Origin: Saccoglossus kowalevskii
Taxonomy: Eukaryota; Hemichordata; Enteropneusta; Harrimaniidae
Direction of reading: 5' to 3'
Length of the DNA: 16,625 nucleotides
NCBI RefSeq assembly: GCF_000003605.2
Contig: NW_003107099.1
Coordinates: forward strand, 62,370-78,994
Notes under the pieces: generated by a model
The model's database searches: none
What the model was told of the DNA's origin: nothing
The model's input: the letters and a program-made list of their open reading frames with translations, nothing else
Shown here: one piece after another, positions 1-8,527 of the stretch
How the letters are laid out: each line of letters starts with the position of its first letter
Numbering within the stretch: the stretch's first letter is position 1
Program-made: the position numbers and the translations under genes

Positions 1-355
1 CACAAAAAAGTCGACAGAACCCATGCAGTATTTTAATTCACTTCCTTTAAAATCTGTTCATTGGTTGGTGTTTGGTCACTTATTAAATTTTTCAAAAACA
101 TGGAAAATATATACGTTGCACAAAAAAAGTCGACAGAACCACGCAGTATTTTAGTTCACTTCCTTTAAAATCTGTTCATTGGTTGGTATTTTGGTCACTT
201 ATTAAATTTTTCAAAAACATGGAAACTATATATGTTGCACAAAAAAGTCGACAGAACCATGCAGTATTTTAATTCACTTCCTTTAAAATCTGTTCATTGG
301 TTGGTGTTTTGGTCACTTATTAAATTTTTCAAAAACATGGAAAATATATACTTTA
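1..355. repeat. Tandem repeat, about three 118-119 bp units
   Basis: Three nearly identical units start at 1, 119 and 238, each opening with CACAAAAAAGTCGACAGAAC and ending near ATATATAC. They differ by a few substitutions and single-base indels, for example CCATGCAG against CACGCAG. The array begins at or before the window edge, so copy number is unknown. There is no coding potential. It is a satellite or minisatellite-type repeat; whether it belongs to the inside of a transposon cannot be decided here. Confidence 0.93.
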
Positions 356-793
356 CACAGAGCTCACAATTCGCAACCTAATTTGTCCATTGGAGACACG
401 CGCAACTGATTTTAGAAAAACGCAAACTTCCTAAATCTGCCACTGATGGCGCAAATTATGGGGAGTCAGAGCTCTACGAACAAACACATGCTCGTAAAAC
501 TAAATGACTGGCTCGGCACTCTTATCTCTCATAACCCGGCATTATAACATTTTAAACATTGTTGCTAAACGACAGACCGACAGAGAACACCAAGGTGAGA
601 GTATTTTTATGTTATTCGCGGCGTGTGTGATTTAACACGGGGGATTAAACCAGGACATATTTCCATTATTATGGACTTGCACTTTAGTACTTGAAGATGT
701 AGCAGGAACAGAACTGATTGCCACACAATCTATGCAAAACACAAATACCATCACTATGATGACCGCCATTTTGAAATACATTCCCACACAGTC
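356..793. other. Upstream non-coding region with a possible first exon of the glutaredoxin gene
   Basis: No open reading frame of note. The stretch is less AT-rich than its surroundings. It contains a good splice-donor match, CACCAAG followed by gtgagagt, with the GT at 595-596. Because the glutaredoxin coding exon at 3701 is preceded by a strong splice acceptor, this donor is one candidate for the end of its non-coding first exon. That link is inference only; other donors in 600-3600 cannot be excluded. Confidence 0.25.
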
Positions 794-903
794 GCAGAAG
801 ATTTATTGTCAAACATTACGTCATTAAACTACACGTAATAGAAAGGTTTTTGCACATGCGCAACATGTTTAATGACGTAATGTTTGACAATACAATCTTC
901 TGC
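794..903. repeat. Foldback element, 36-bp inverted repeat
   Basis: The left arm 794-829 (starting GCAGAAGATT and ending CGTCATTAAAC) pairs almost perfectly with the right arm 867-903 (starting GTTTAATGACG and ending ATCTTCTGC). There is one single-base indel and one substitution over 36-37 bases. The loop is about 37 nt and contains CACATGCGCAA. Arm identity this high indicates a recent foldback or MITE insertion. No target-site duplication was recognised. Confidence 0.85.
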
Positions 904-1097
904 TACTTTTGTGATTTTCCTGAATTGCCAAAACAAAACTAGTTACACCAAATTTCTTATTTGTTCATTGAGATGATTTTTACTAGTTTTGTTAACCAGG
1001 TTTTCATTGCACTGGTTTTTGAAAGAAAAAATACAAAATATTCAATCATCTATGACTAACTGTACATGTTGCCTGGAGTTGAGCACATTGAAGTTAT

Positions 1098-1650
1098 TAG
1101 AGAGTTTAAGATTTGCATACGTAACCAGAACATAACGTGTTGTTCTAATTTCGTTTGCGTTACGTTCTCGGGTGTCAGAAAACGATCAAGTACAAGCGCC
1201 CACAACGGGAACGTAACTGAAACAGAATTATGTCAATCCGTCTCTCATTGGGCAGCTATAATATAACTATCCAATAAAATTTGGTATGTCATTTCACGTT
1301 CGCTCTTGCTATTTCCATCCACTCTGCTGAGGTCCCAGGCCTGTTAGCTGAATCGTCTTTCAGCAGATCAATGCCATGCGTTTTCAGTGGCTATAAATAT
1401 CAGCTAAAATGCATCTAATATTTCTTATTTCATCATAAATATACAAAATCACTCCAATATAAAACGTTTTATCAATTAATCAAAATTGACAGCGAGAAAA
1501 GCTCTACGAGTCAGTCACCTTGATCACGTTCAAAACGACTGCCGTACGACCAGGCAACCGATGACGTCATTGGTTCGCACAGAGGTCATGCATAAAGCAG
1601 TGACGTATCCGTTCTCGTACCATTGTCGTATGCACTTCTTAATGTCTCTA
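1098..1650. mobile_element. Non-autonomous DNA transposon (MITE-like), ~553 bp
   Basis: The terminal inverted repeats are 24 bp with 20 matches: 1098-1121, starting TAGAGAGTTTAAG, and 1627-1650, ending TTAATGTCTCTA. Both end in the shared inner motif TGCATACG. The ends sit at TA or TTA, so a TA or TTA target site is possible but the exact boundary is ambiguous. Internal inverted motifs such as GTTACGTTC and GAACGTAAC are present. It encodes no transposase. A CRE-like TGACGTCA lies inside at 1562-1569. Confidence 0.6.
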
Positions 1651-3700
1651 TTAGCAATAGCATAAGTAAAATCATGACTAGTTAAAGCCTTTGCAAGGCG
1701 CCATAATTCCTGTTTTGCGTTCCGCGCACTTTTGGTTTAAAACATTGAAATCATGAACATATATTTATTGTATTAAATCTGGCGGTTGTGGTTGGCCATT
1801 ACTGTTGTCATAAAAAAGAATGGAATGACAACATTCATTTCCCAGTAATGTGGGGTAATTCCATTATTCAAATTGGTCTGTTTCTGCAATGTGTGTAATT
1901 GCTAGTCGATGTAATCTTCACCAGTATCCATTCTTGAGAAGCAGTACTGCAATATTGCTATCAAAGTAGTGTTGTACGTTACAATGAATGTTTCATTCTT
2001 TCTTGTGGCAAAAGTAAGCCTTTAATAAATATTTTATGATATTACTAGTAGCTTTGCGATAAGTGGCTTTTGTGGTAAGTGGATTTTGTAGCGGGTAGCT
2101 TTGTTGAAAATAAAAGTTCTATGTATCTTTAACAACTTGCGCTATTCTGGGAATACCATCATTAGGAGCTGTTAATTTGTCTTTATGATTTGTGCAGTTC
2201 TGGCAGGAGTTCCTAAATAAGACCCATGCTCTGATAATGCCCCTAGTTTTTTAGACCAAGAAACATTTGACCATTTGTAGAATAGGCTTTGCATCATGCA
2301 TTCTTTTTATACTGATACTGATACTGATCTTATTGGTGTTGCAAAGGATAGTTGAATATTGTTAATTGAAATTAATAATTCCCAGAACAATTTTCCAATA
2401 TAGATAAGAAATTATAAACAAATGTATAACGAAACAAATGTATAACTCACTTTCAGAAATGAAATAAAGAAATGTATATATATATTTTAATTATTACTAA
2501 TGTACTGTAAAACAACTAATTAAAATTGAAAAAAAATTGCAATATATAAAATATTCCATCAGTGTTAATTGTTCACAATTTTATAAATGGGCTTGTCAAT
2601 TCCACTACCAATTAGATATAATGTGTACATATTTTAATACACACAGGTACACTAACAATAATTGTAAAATTTCGAAGTACAGGAGAATTCCCAATAAGGA
2701 ATTGTTATGCATATTAAAATCCATTATTGGAACAGAACATATTCACCAAAAAACAACGTTGCCATGTTTCTAGGCATACAATGAACTCGAAACAAAAGAA
2801 ACAGTCTGATTCAAACGACCTGCGTTCTTGAAAATCAAGTCTTTGCCTTTACGAGTTGAAAAGGGTTGGGGCCAAAAATAGGATTGCTAATTTATTAGAG
2901 ATACCTGGGAAACCAAAATTTGGGATGTGAATCACTTCAGAGACAAAAAATCAGTGATAATATTTATAACTAGAGACTATTTATCTCAGCTATAGCTACG
3001 ATAATTCTGACGCAATCAATACTTGCAAGATTCCTGGAAATACGGTGACCAGTGACGACCAAAATGACACAAACCGTTGCCAATTTTTATGGAGGACATG
3101 GATTCATTTTTATTCCAGACTTCCGGGGAAGGATAATTAAAAATGGCGACAAAGGTCAAAAATATTGTTATGTTAATTACTTTTCTTGTCAGGAAACAAC
3201 ATTTTTTGAATTTCCTCACTGATAGGTACATAAATTTGGACCAAAATGTTATCAGCAAGATTTTAGGGATGGCAGTGACAACCAAAAAACGTAATACTAG
3301 CATAAAGTATGGGGTTGAACCATTGTTTTCTCTTGAGGGAAATAGAAATTACGGGTAGTCGCTTTATATACTTTAGTACTGTTTTTATTTAATTGTCTAA
3401 CAATTTTAGGTTCATGTGCTGCAAGTTAGATACCTAAGCGGTCGTCGCTCAGCAAATAATTTAGCCCAGGCATTTTCCATGTCAAAATCGCAAAACTACG
3501 AAGCTGAAATATCCAAGAACCAACACATACCAAAATATATCTCAAAAGTGAATATTTGTGGTATATTTTTAATCTAATTATACATTATTGAGGTTTGACG
3601 TAATTAAGAAAATCATTTATATATATACAATGAATTTATTTACTGTTTATAACATACATTTTACAAATAATAGGTATATTTTATCTCACTCTATTCTCAG
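1651..3700. other. AT-rich non-coding stretch, probably 5'UTR intron of the glutaredoxin gene
   Basis: No supported gene. The stretch contains a short ACTGAT hexamer repeat (about 2310-2328), two copies of AACAAATGTATAAC (about 2417-2450), and AT-rich runs. It ends in a good acceptor (tctcactctattctcag, AG at 3699-3700), so at least the 3' part is likely intron. Short open frames around 3016-3358 on both strands lack codon structure or family resemblance and are not called. Confidence 0.4.
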
Positions 3701-3735
3701 GTCCATCACTGTTAATATTATATAGCCTTTGAACT

Positions 3736-3750
3736 TGAATGACAATGGGA
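3736..3750 (+). promoter_or_regulatory. Translation start of the glutaredoxin: two in-frame ATGs
   Basis: An in-frame TGA at 3736-3738 immediately precedes ATG 3739 (TGAATGACAATGGGA), so the protein cannot extend upstream through this exon. ATG 3739 has a poor context (T at -3, A at +4). ATG 3745 has the strong metazoan context (A at -3, G at +4) and gives a protein beginning MGQTSSSS. 3745 is preferred as the main start. Confidence 0.6.
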
Positions 3751-3981
3751 CAGACCTCATCATCTTCTGTTGATATGAACTCCAAGGAAGCAAAGTACAT
3801 AGGAGAAATGATACATGATCACTGTGTTGTAGTTTTCTCAAAGCAATATTGCCCGTACTGTAAAATGGCTAAAGATGTATTCAATGATCTACAAGCTAAA
3901 TATGAAGTGGTGGAACTCGATCAAAGAGATGATGGAGCTCAATTACAGAACATACTTAGTCACATGACTGGTGCAAGAACT
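3745..3981 (+). CDS. GLRX2: GLRX2 coding exon 1 (redox-active half)
   Basis: This exon encodes the N-terminus, the first beta-alpha-beta unit with CPYC, and the sequence up to GART before the cis-proline. It ends ...GCAAGAACT|gtatgtatgg, with the donor GT at 3982-3983. Reading on past the donor gives unrelated sequence and a stop at 4048-4050, which confirms the splice. The transcript exon probably starts at 3701 after the acceptor ttctcag. Confidence 0.92.
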
Positions 3982-5466
3982 GTATGTATGGATGCTGGAT
4001 TAGCATTTCTGTATTATTTTTATACTCCAGCAAATAATTCAGGATATTAAAATACACTGTGTATACATTATTGATACAAATGAAAGCCAGTCATTGCATC
4101 CCATCATCATTGTTATTAGTCTCGGGAGATGTATACCGTAAAATCTACATTAAAAGCCGCATCCCTAATAGAATTCACACCTATTCTTTTTTAATAATTG
4201 AGAACAAAAAATTCATCATTTCTCATTTGTGTAGATGCTCTAATAGAAGCCACATCCCCTCTGTTGCATTGTACCATTTTAATAGAAGCCGCAGTTTCTA
4301 ATACAGATTTTACAGTACTGTTTATAGACAATGCTAAAAATGTTCATGATTCCATAATTTTATGGCATTTCTGAGACAAAATTGTGTTAAAGTCAATGAC
4401 AAGCCATGTCATAAGTATCCGAGATATTGTTACTGCTACAAAATTTTGCAATTTTCACAAACTTGCGAAAATCTGTTGTGAAAAAATTAAAGTAGTTTGC
4501 TTGTTTGTAGAACTGTTTACATGCAATTTAACCTGCACCCTGTTAGACAATGACATGACGCAAATCATTATTTTTTTCAATTACAAAATACATCTAAGTA
4601 TACAATGTGTAAGCCTTGGATGAATTTACTTGGAAAGTGGCAACATTTTCATTATATTCATACATGTACTGGGAGTATATTAAACATTTATTGTTGATTT
4701 CATTTACCCGGGCAATGAACATTTTCATCATATCTAAAGATTATTTTATTTGGCTTGGTAACATGGTCTGAAAACATTGTACATTGTTAATGATATAAAT
4801 ATTATGTATTGTTATATTTTGCAATATTTTAACTAATCAGTGAGAATTGTAGGATTTGAGTATGAAAGAAATGCAACCAGACGACACTGATTACCGGTGT
4901 GAACTACTTTATTTTCACCTATGACCCTGTAACATGATATTCAATTTAAGTACATTTGAACTATAGAGGGCGCTATGTCATATGACATTATGCTGAGTAT
5001 ATGAACATTACAGGAATTGCTCTGGATTGTATACTGGCCAGAACATTGAATTTGCTACCAACTGTTGGGCAAAAGCAATCAATTTTATGGGAAGATTTAA
5101 TAAAATAGGAAAATTAGTAAATATTCTAGACTTAACATATTGATTCATAATTGCAGAATTTTAATTTCGCTATTTTTATCGATAAATGAAATCTGCTAAT
5201 TTTAATCCATGTGAACATGCAGAAAATTGTGATATGAGAAAATAGTCATTGTGTCATTTTCGATATGCGACAAAAACAGAATGCATAAATAATGTTTAGT
5301 TACACATAATTCAGGGACAATATTTTATTAATTGTAAATTGTTATTTTGTTACAGGTGCCCAGAGTATTTGTGAGAGGGAAGTGTATAGGAGGTGGAACA
5401 GAAACAAAATCATTACAAAAATCTGGAAAATTGGAGCCTATGCTAAGAGAGTGCGGAGCACTCTAA
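3745..5466 (+). CDS. GLRX2: Glutaredoxin 2-like protein, two coding exons
   Basis: This is a small dithiol glutaredoxin that uses glutathione to reduce disulfides and glutathionylated proteins. The coding exons are 3745-3981 and 5356-5466, joined in phase 0 by a GT-AG intron (ACT|gtatgt ... ttacag|GTG). The product is 115 residues from the second Met, or 117 from ATG 3739. Numbered from the first Met, it shows the active site CPYC at 38-41, the cis-proline motif TVP at 81-83, and the glutathione-binding GGG at 93-95. The body (CVVVFSK, KMAK, VVELD, MTGARTVPRVFV) fits GLRX2 better than GLRX1. Human GLRX2 has CSYC, a variant linked to Fe-S dimer formation; here the site is the ordinary CPYC. 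No mitochondrial presequence is encoded. MGQTSS fits an N-myristoylation pattern (Gly2, Ser6), which is unproven. Length is normal for the domain and no break is seen. Confidence 0.93.
4134..4317. mobile_element. MITE in the GLRX2 intron, 22-bp TIRs at TA
   Basis: The terminal inverted repeats are 4134-4155 (TACCGTAAAATCTACATTAA and two further bases) and 4296-4317, with 18 of 22 positions matching. Both ends coincide with TA, as for Tc1/mariner-like insertions that duplicate TA. The inside holds degenerate direct copies of TAATAGAAGCCGC at about 4149, 4241 and 4279. There is no coding sequence. It is about 184 bp long. Confidence 0.72.
4318..5355 (+). other. Rest of the GLRX2 intron, no gene
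   Basis: AT-rich intron sequence with no convincing frame. AGAGGGCGCT at 4965-4974 resembles the core of the bilaterian CTCF motif but lacks the upstream CCA part. The acceptor is gttattttgttacag, with AG at 5354-5355. Confidence 0.6.
5356..5466 (+). CDS. GLRX2: GLRX2 coding exon 2 (glutathione-binding half and C-terminus)
   Basis: There are 36 codons plus TAA (5464-5466). It begins VPRVFV, so the intron splits the TVP cis-proline loop between T and V. It carries GKCIGGGTETKSL, with the glycine motif that contacts glutathione, and ends MLRECGAL. The C-terminal Cys-Gly-Ala-Leu is typical of the end of the last helix. Confidence 0.93.
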   Translation: MPRVFVRGKCIGGGTETKSLQKSGKLEPMLRECGAL

Positions 5467-6130
5467 TTATGACATATTCTGTTGGCATGGCAACTCACAG
5501 CCTTATAAATACACTGTAAATATTCATAAAGACTTGTGCTTGGATCAATATTTGTTGAAATTTGAAGCATTATATTGAGTATTGACCACAATGCATCATG
5601 GACATTACTTTAAACTTGTAAATAGTTGTGTGAATTATATATTTTAATTGAGATGTTTTTATACATTTTAGTCAATTACTTTATGAATTACAATTACAAC
5701 AAGTTTCTGACATGTTTTTATGACCTAACAGTAGTGTAACTGTATTTTATAATCACAGCCAATACTTGCCGGGCAAGATTTTTAGACTTTATTTACATTT
5801 CTTTCTTCTTTATAATTGATATGCAAACGTGAGAAATGGACATTATTGTGTTTATGTAAGAGTTATATATGCCCACACTTTTGTTGTTGTTTTGTTGTAT
5901 TTAAAACAGGCTGCCATTGCTCAGTATTTTGGCACTGGACAGAAATGTTAAATTACAACACTGAAACAGTCAGACATTGGTAGTACAACAGTCCCTCTAT
6001 CAATATGATAGAAACACTGTGGTAGTACACTACCAATTTAAGAGAGAGATGGTCTTTTCACAGACTATCATGTAATCAATCGTGTAATATTTATTGTTCT
6101 TAAATGAAAATAAATTATCACAATTTTAAA
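5467..6130 (+). other. GLRX2: GLRX2 3'UTR with poly(A) signal at 6109-6114
   Basis: AT-rich sequence follows the stop codon. The first clear canonical AATAAA downstream is at 6109-6114 (gaaaataaatt), implying a 3'UTR of about 650 nt and cleavage near 6125-6135. The next feature is a transposon at 6154, which supports the gene ending before it. The exact end is inferred. Confidence 0.45.
5976..6037 (+). other. Three-part stem-loop in the GLRX2 3'UTR
   Basis: Three nested complementary blocks fold on each other: ATTGGTAGT (5976-5984) with ACTACCAAT (6029-6037), ACAGT (5988-5992) with ACTGT (6015-6019), and CTATC with GATAG around the AATAT loop near 6000. The sequence can form a 62-nt imperfect hairpin in the presumed mRNA. 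Function is unknown; it could also be a decayed foldback element. Confidence 0.5.
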
Positions 6131-6153
6131 CCAAACTGAGTATTTGTGAATAA

Positions 6154-6282
6154 TTAAAGCGGGGAATCGTCACCTGCGCATGCGCATCTGGCCATAGCAT
6201 GTCATTGTCAAGCGTTTTTACCGTGTATTATCGTCGTTTGGGACTCCACGTGCATGCGTAGGTGAGGACCCTCCCTCTTTAA
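6154..6282. mobile_element. piggyBac-type MITE with TTAA target sites, 129 bp
   Basis: The element is bounded by TTAA at 6154-6157 and 6279-6282. The ends are inverted: TTAAAGCGGGGAATCGTCAC on the left, and the right end read in reverse starts TTAAAGAGGGAGGGTCCTCA. Both continue into CACCT.CGCATGC. TTAA duplication is the hallmark of piggyBac-like elements. The element is GC-richer than its surroundings and non-coding. TGCGCATGCGCA at 6175-6186 is a perfect NRF-1 binding consensus inside the left arm. Confidence 0.78.
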
Positions 6283-6459
6283 GTCATTTTAAGATAAACT
6301 GTCTTTGTTGCTAAGCAGGGATAATAGTAACAAAATAACCAAATCATAACATTTTTCTTAATTTTTACAAATTGGGAATTCATTTCAGGGGGGAAAAGAA
6401 GGGATTTCAGTCCTCCCCGATTCCCTTTTTTGTTGTGCTCTAAATCAGTGACCATCATT

Positions 6460-6628
6460 GAAAAACTGGGGCTAATCTGCACTGGCTCGGAAGGTTGTAA
6501 ATGATTAGCTAGTTTGAATTTGCATAACAATACTGACAATGAACGTGCATTCAACGCCACAAGTTTTTTGTTTTTTTAGCCAATCAGAATTCATCTTCCG
6601 AGCCAGTGCAGATCAGCCGAAAAACTGG
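6460..6628. mobile_element. 149-bp inverted-repeat element with 10-bp direct repeat
   Basis: Terminal inverted repeats at 6470-6493 (GGCTAATCTGCACTGGCTCG and four further bases) and 6595-6618 match at 23 of 24 positions. The element is flanked by the direct repeat GAAAAACTGG at 6460-6469 and 6619-6628. GG follows in both copies, so the duplication could be 9-12 bp. Long TIRs with a 9-10 bp duplication fit Mutator-like MITEs; an 8-bp hAT-type duplication is the alternative. It does not encode a protein. Confidence 0.75.
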
Positions 6629-6630
6629 GG

Positions 6631-7577
6631 ATTGGGTGTGATGCAGCTTTAAACAGTGTGACATGTCTGCTGTTCACGCGACAAATTCCTGAAATGTCTA
6701 CGCGTGCTTACTTTCATCATTTTGTAGTATCTAGGAGAGATGCAGATTATAAGAACCTATACATGTGTACATGTTGAGGCTGAAGGTTCTTGCAAAGTAA
6801 GGGTATACAACTCAAATATTCTATGATTGCATCAAATTGATAGTGAAAATGAATGCGAAACATGAAAGTTTGTCTTATTAAAAAATGAAAAATAAAGCAT
6901 GCTCTTGCAAATATGCCATACTGAAAACAGCCAGCAATGAACACTAATTTCACAGACTTACTAATTTGCATTTAGGATTGAAATGCATGTTTTTCGCTAT
7001 CAATTACATACTTTTATTTTGTACATCCTTGGTTTAGGAATATCTTGACCTTGTGTCCTGCACTGCAATTTTAAAATTATCTAAAAACAAATCGCAAAAA
7101 GTAAATTATATTAAAATTGGTTAAGACAGTCTACTATGCCATTTAGTATTCACAATACACTGATACATTGCATTGCACCAGGCATAGGGGGATAATAATC
7201 AAACACAAAAACAGGAACTTTGCTGACTGACTGAAATTGCTGACTGCTTTACTATGCATATCCCAAGATTTGAATGATTTTGGGCAAACTGGATTATCGG
7301 GGGAGATTAATTTCCCTTTCAATGTATTTAATCATTTGACAAAGAAAAATAAACTAAATGTCTGTATTAATACAATCTTAAATATCAGGACAGAGTTGAC
7401 AGTACATAGAGTTGTTACTCTGCTCAACCTGTTTTATTCCTAATATGTTTGTTCTATTTCTGATACCGGGTACTAGCTTATAATCAGTTTAAGTTCCTCA
7501 TAAAAATATCAAGCGATCTTCTTGTTCATTCTCAAGAGAGAGAGCCTTTTCAAGTCTTCTATCAACAAATGACCTGA
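6631..7577. other. Intergenic stretch without a recognised gene
   Basis: Only short, biased open frames occur here and none has family resemblance or exon-like splice signals. The sequence is AT-rich, with short runs such as AGAGAGAGAG near 7537. It lies between the convergent GLRX2 and ZCCHC17 genes. Confidence 0.5.
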
Positions 7578-7620
7578 CGGTCTGTCGCATACGACTTGTT
7601 TACCACTTCCGTGTGACTGA

Positions 7621-7633
7621 GAATGTTCTAGAA
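7621..7633. promoter_or_regulatory. Perfect heat-shock element 1 in the LTR
   Basis: GAATGTTCTAGAA is an exact GAAnnTTCnnGAA array, three contiguous inverted heat-shock factor pentamers, about 160 bp upstream of the LTR TATA box. Confidence 0.7.
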
Positions 7634-7713
7634 CCGTACTGTGTCTGGGTGGAATTTTTTAGATGTTGATTGAATAGGTAATAGGACACTGTAGAAGGCA
7701 ATAGGATGTAATG

Positions 7714-7726
7714 GAACATTCTAGAA
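7714..7726. promoter_or_regulatory. Perfect heat-shock element 2 in the LTR
   Basis: GAACATTCTAGAA is a second exact GAAnnTTCnnGAA array, 66 bp upstream of the TATA box. This matches the arrangement of inducible heat-shock gene promoters. Confidence 0.7.
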
Positions 7727-7791
7727 ATTTGTAGTATGTTCCAGGCTCATTATGTATGCTGATGTAATGGTCTATTTATAGACAGTGTGGG

Positions 7792-7799
7792 TATATATA
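7792..7799 (+). promoter_or_regulatory. TATA box of the solo LTR
   Basis: TATATATA is followed by AGGGGAG. Transcription would start near 7820-7830, around CAGCACTGAGATC. No coding frame lies downstream on the + strand before the convergent ZCCHC17 gene, so any transcript would be non-coding and antisense to the end of ZCCHC17. Confidence 0.55.
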
Positions 7800-8238
7800 G
7801 GGGAGTTGTTCAGCACTGAGATCAGATCGGAGATCTCGTTGAATTGTGGTGGAGTTTAAGTATCTAGTTATTGGAGGTTTGGAGTTTTACCGAGTTATTG
7901 TACTTGATGTTTGCAGAGTATAATAATACCAGTACCAGTTGAAACCTCATCTGTTGACTCCGTGTTCGTATGTTATCATCGCCGCCAGGGAAGTCTTTAT
8001 GTTACTGTTGCCATTTTGGTATTTGAACCATCACACCTGTACTATACCAATTACGGTAATATTACGTTGCGTGTGACACGGTCAAAATAGCTCTGCTGTC
8101 CCACAAGAATATTGTGTTAGTCAAGTCAAGTAATGCACACTCATAAAACAAAATGTGGTTACCGGTAACCCACTAAAAATAGTTTGGTTCTAGATGTTGA
8201 GAACATGTCAACTTTATCAAACAAATTATTCACAAAAA

Positions 8239-8485
8239 ATAAGTACACCTCAAATATCAAAGCAACCGGGTTGATAGTGTACAAGAGGAATTCAAAAATA
8301 TAATTTTTCACCAAAAATTACAAAAATATTTGCCAAAAATAGAGAATTGATGATATCGGCATGAAATGAACTAATTTGATAGAGGTCAACACAAGGTACT
8401 TAAATATAACATATCAAAGCAATTGGGTAGGTAGTTTTCAAGAAGAAGACAAAAATATAATATTTACCAAAAATTGCATATTTTC
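8239..8485. repeat. Two diverged direct repeats, ~155 bp apart
   Basis: Copy 1 (about 8239-8331) and copy 2 (about 8393-8485) share, in order, AGTAC or GGTAC, ATATCAAAGCAA, GGGT.G.TAGT, CAAGA, CAAAAATATAAT and CACCAAAAATT or ACCAAAAATTG. They are an old tandem duplication of unknown origin. No coding frame is shared. Confidence 0.5.
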
Positions 8486-8527
8486 ACAACTGGATTTCAG
8501 TCATGTGTGGACAGATTTGGTTTATTC

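Larger units (their letters stand above)
7578..8083. mobile_element. Solo LTR of a retrotransposon, 496 bp with 5-bp TSD
   Basis: The LTR is 7583-8078. It starts TGTCGCATACG, ends GTGTGACA, and so has TGTC/GACA inverted ends. The direct repeat CGGTC flanks it exactly at 7578-7582 and 8079-8083. Inside are upstream elements and a TATA box (TATATATA, 7792-7799), consistent with a U3-R-U5 structure read on the + strand. No gag, pol or second LTR is present, so this is the product of LTR-LTR recombination. The 5-bp duplication fits Ty3/gypsy or Ty1/copia class elements; the family is not determined. Confidence 0.85.

Noticed and set aside
1066-1266. 66-codon + strand frame
   Set aside because: It overlaps the inverted-repeat ends of the 1098-1650 element, and its composition is that of chance translation.
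3016-3358. Overlapping open frames on both strands (95 and 71 codons)
   Set aside because: No family resemblance and no splice context. They lie in presumed intron. The ATGGCG-like start at 3143 is not followed by coding-like sequence.
4965-4974. AGAGGGCGCT as a CTCF site
   Set aside because: Only the core matches and the upstream part of the motif is absent. One such match in an intron is weak evidence.
6279-6560. 93-codon - strand frame
   Set aside because: It runs across the end of one MITE and into another, so it is a chance frame.
8014-8034. TGGTATTTGAACC as a retroviral-type primer-binding site
   Set aside because: It lies inside the LTR defined by the CGGTC duplication, and its spacing does not match the 3' end of a tRNA.
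8157-8170. 14-bp palindrome GGTTACCGGTAACC
   Set aside because: A perfect palindrome but isolated, with no flanking structure or duplication.
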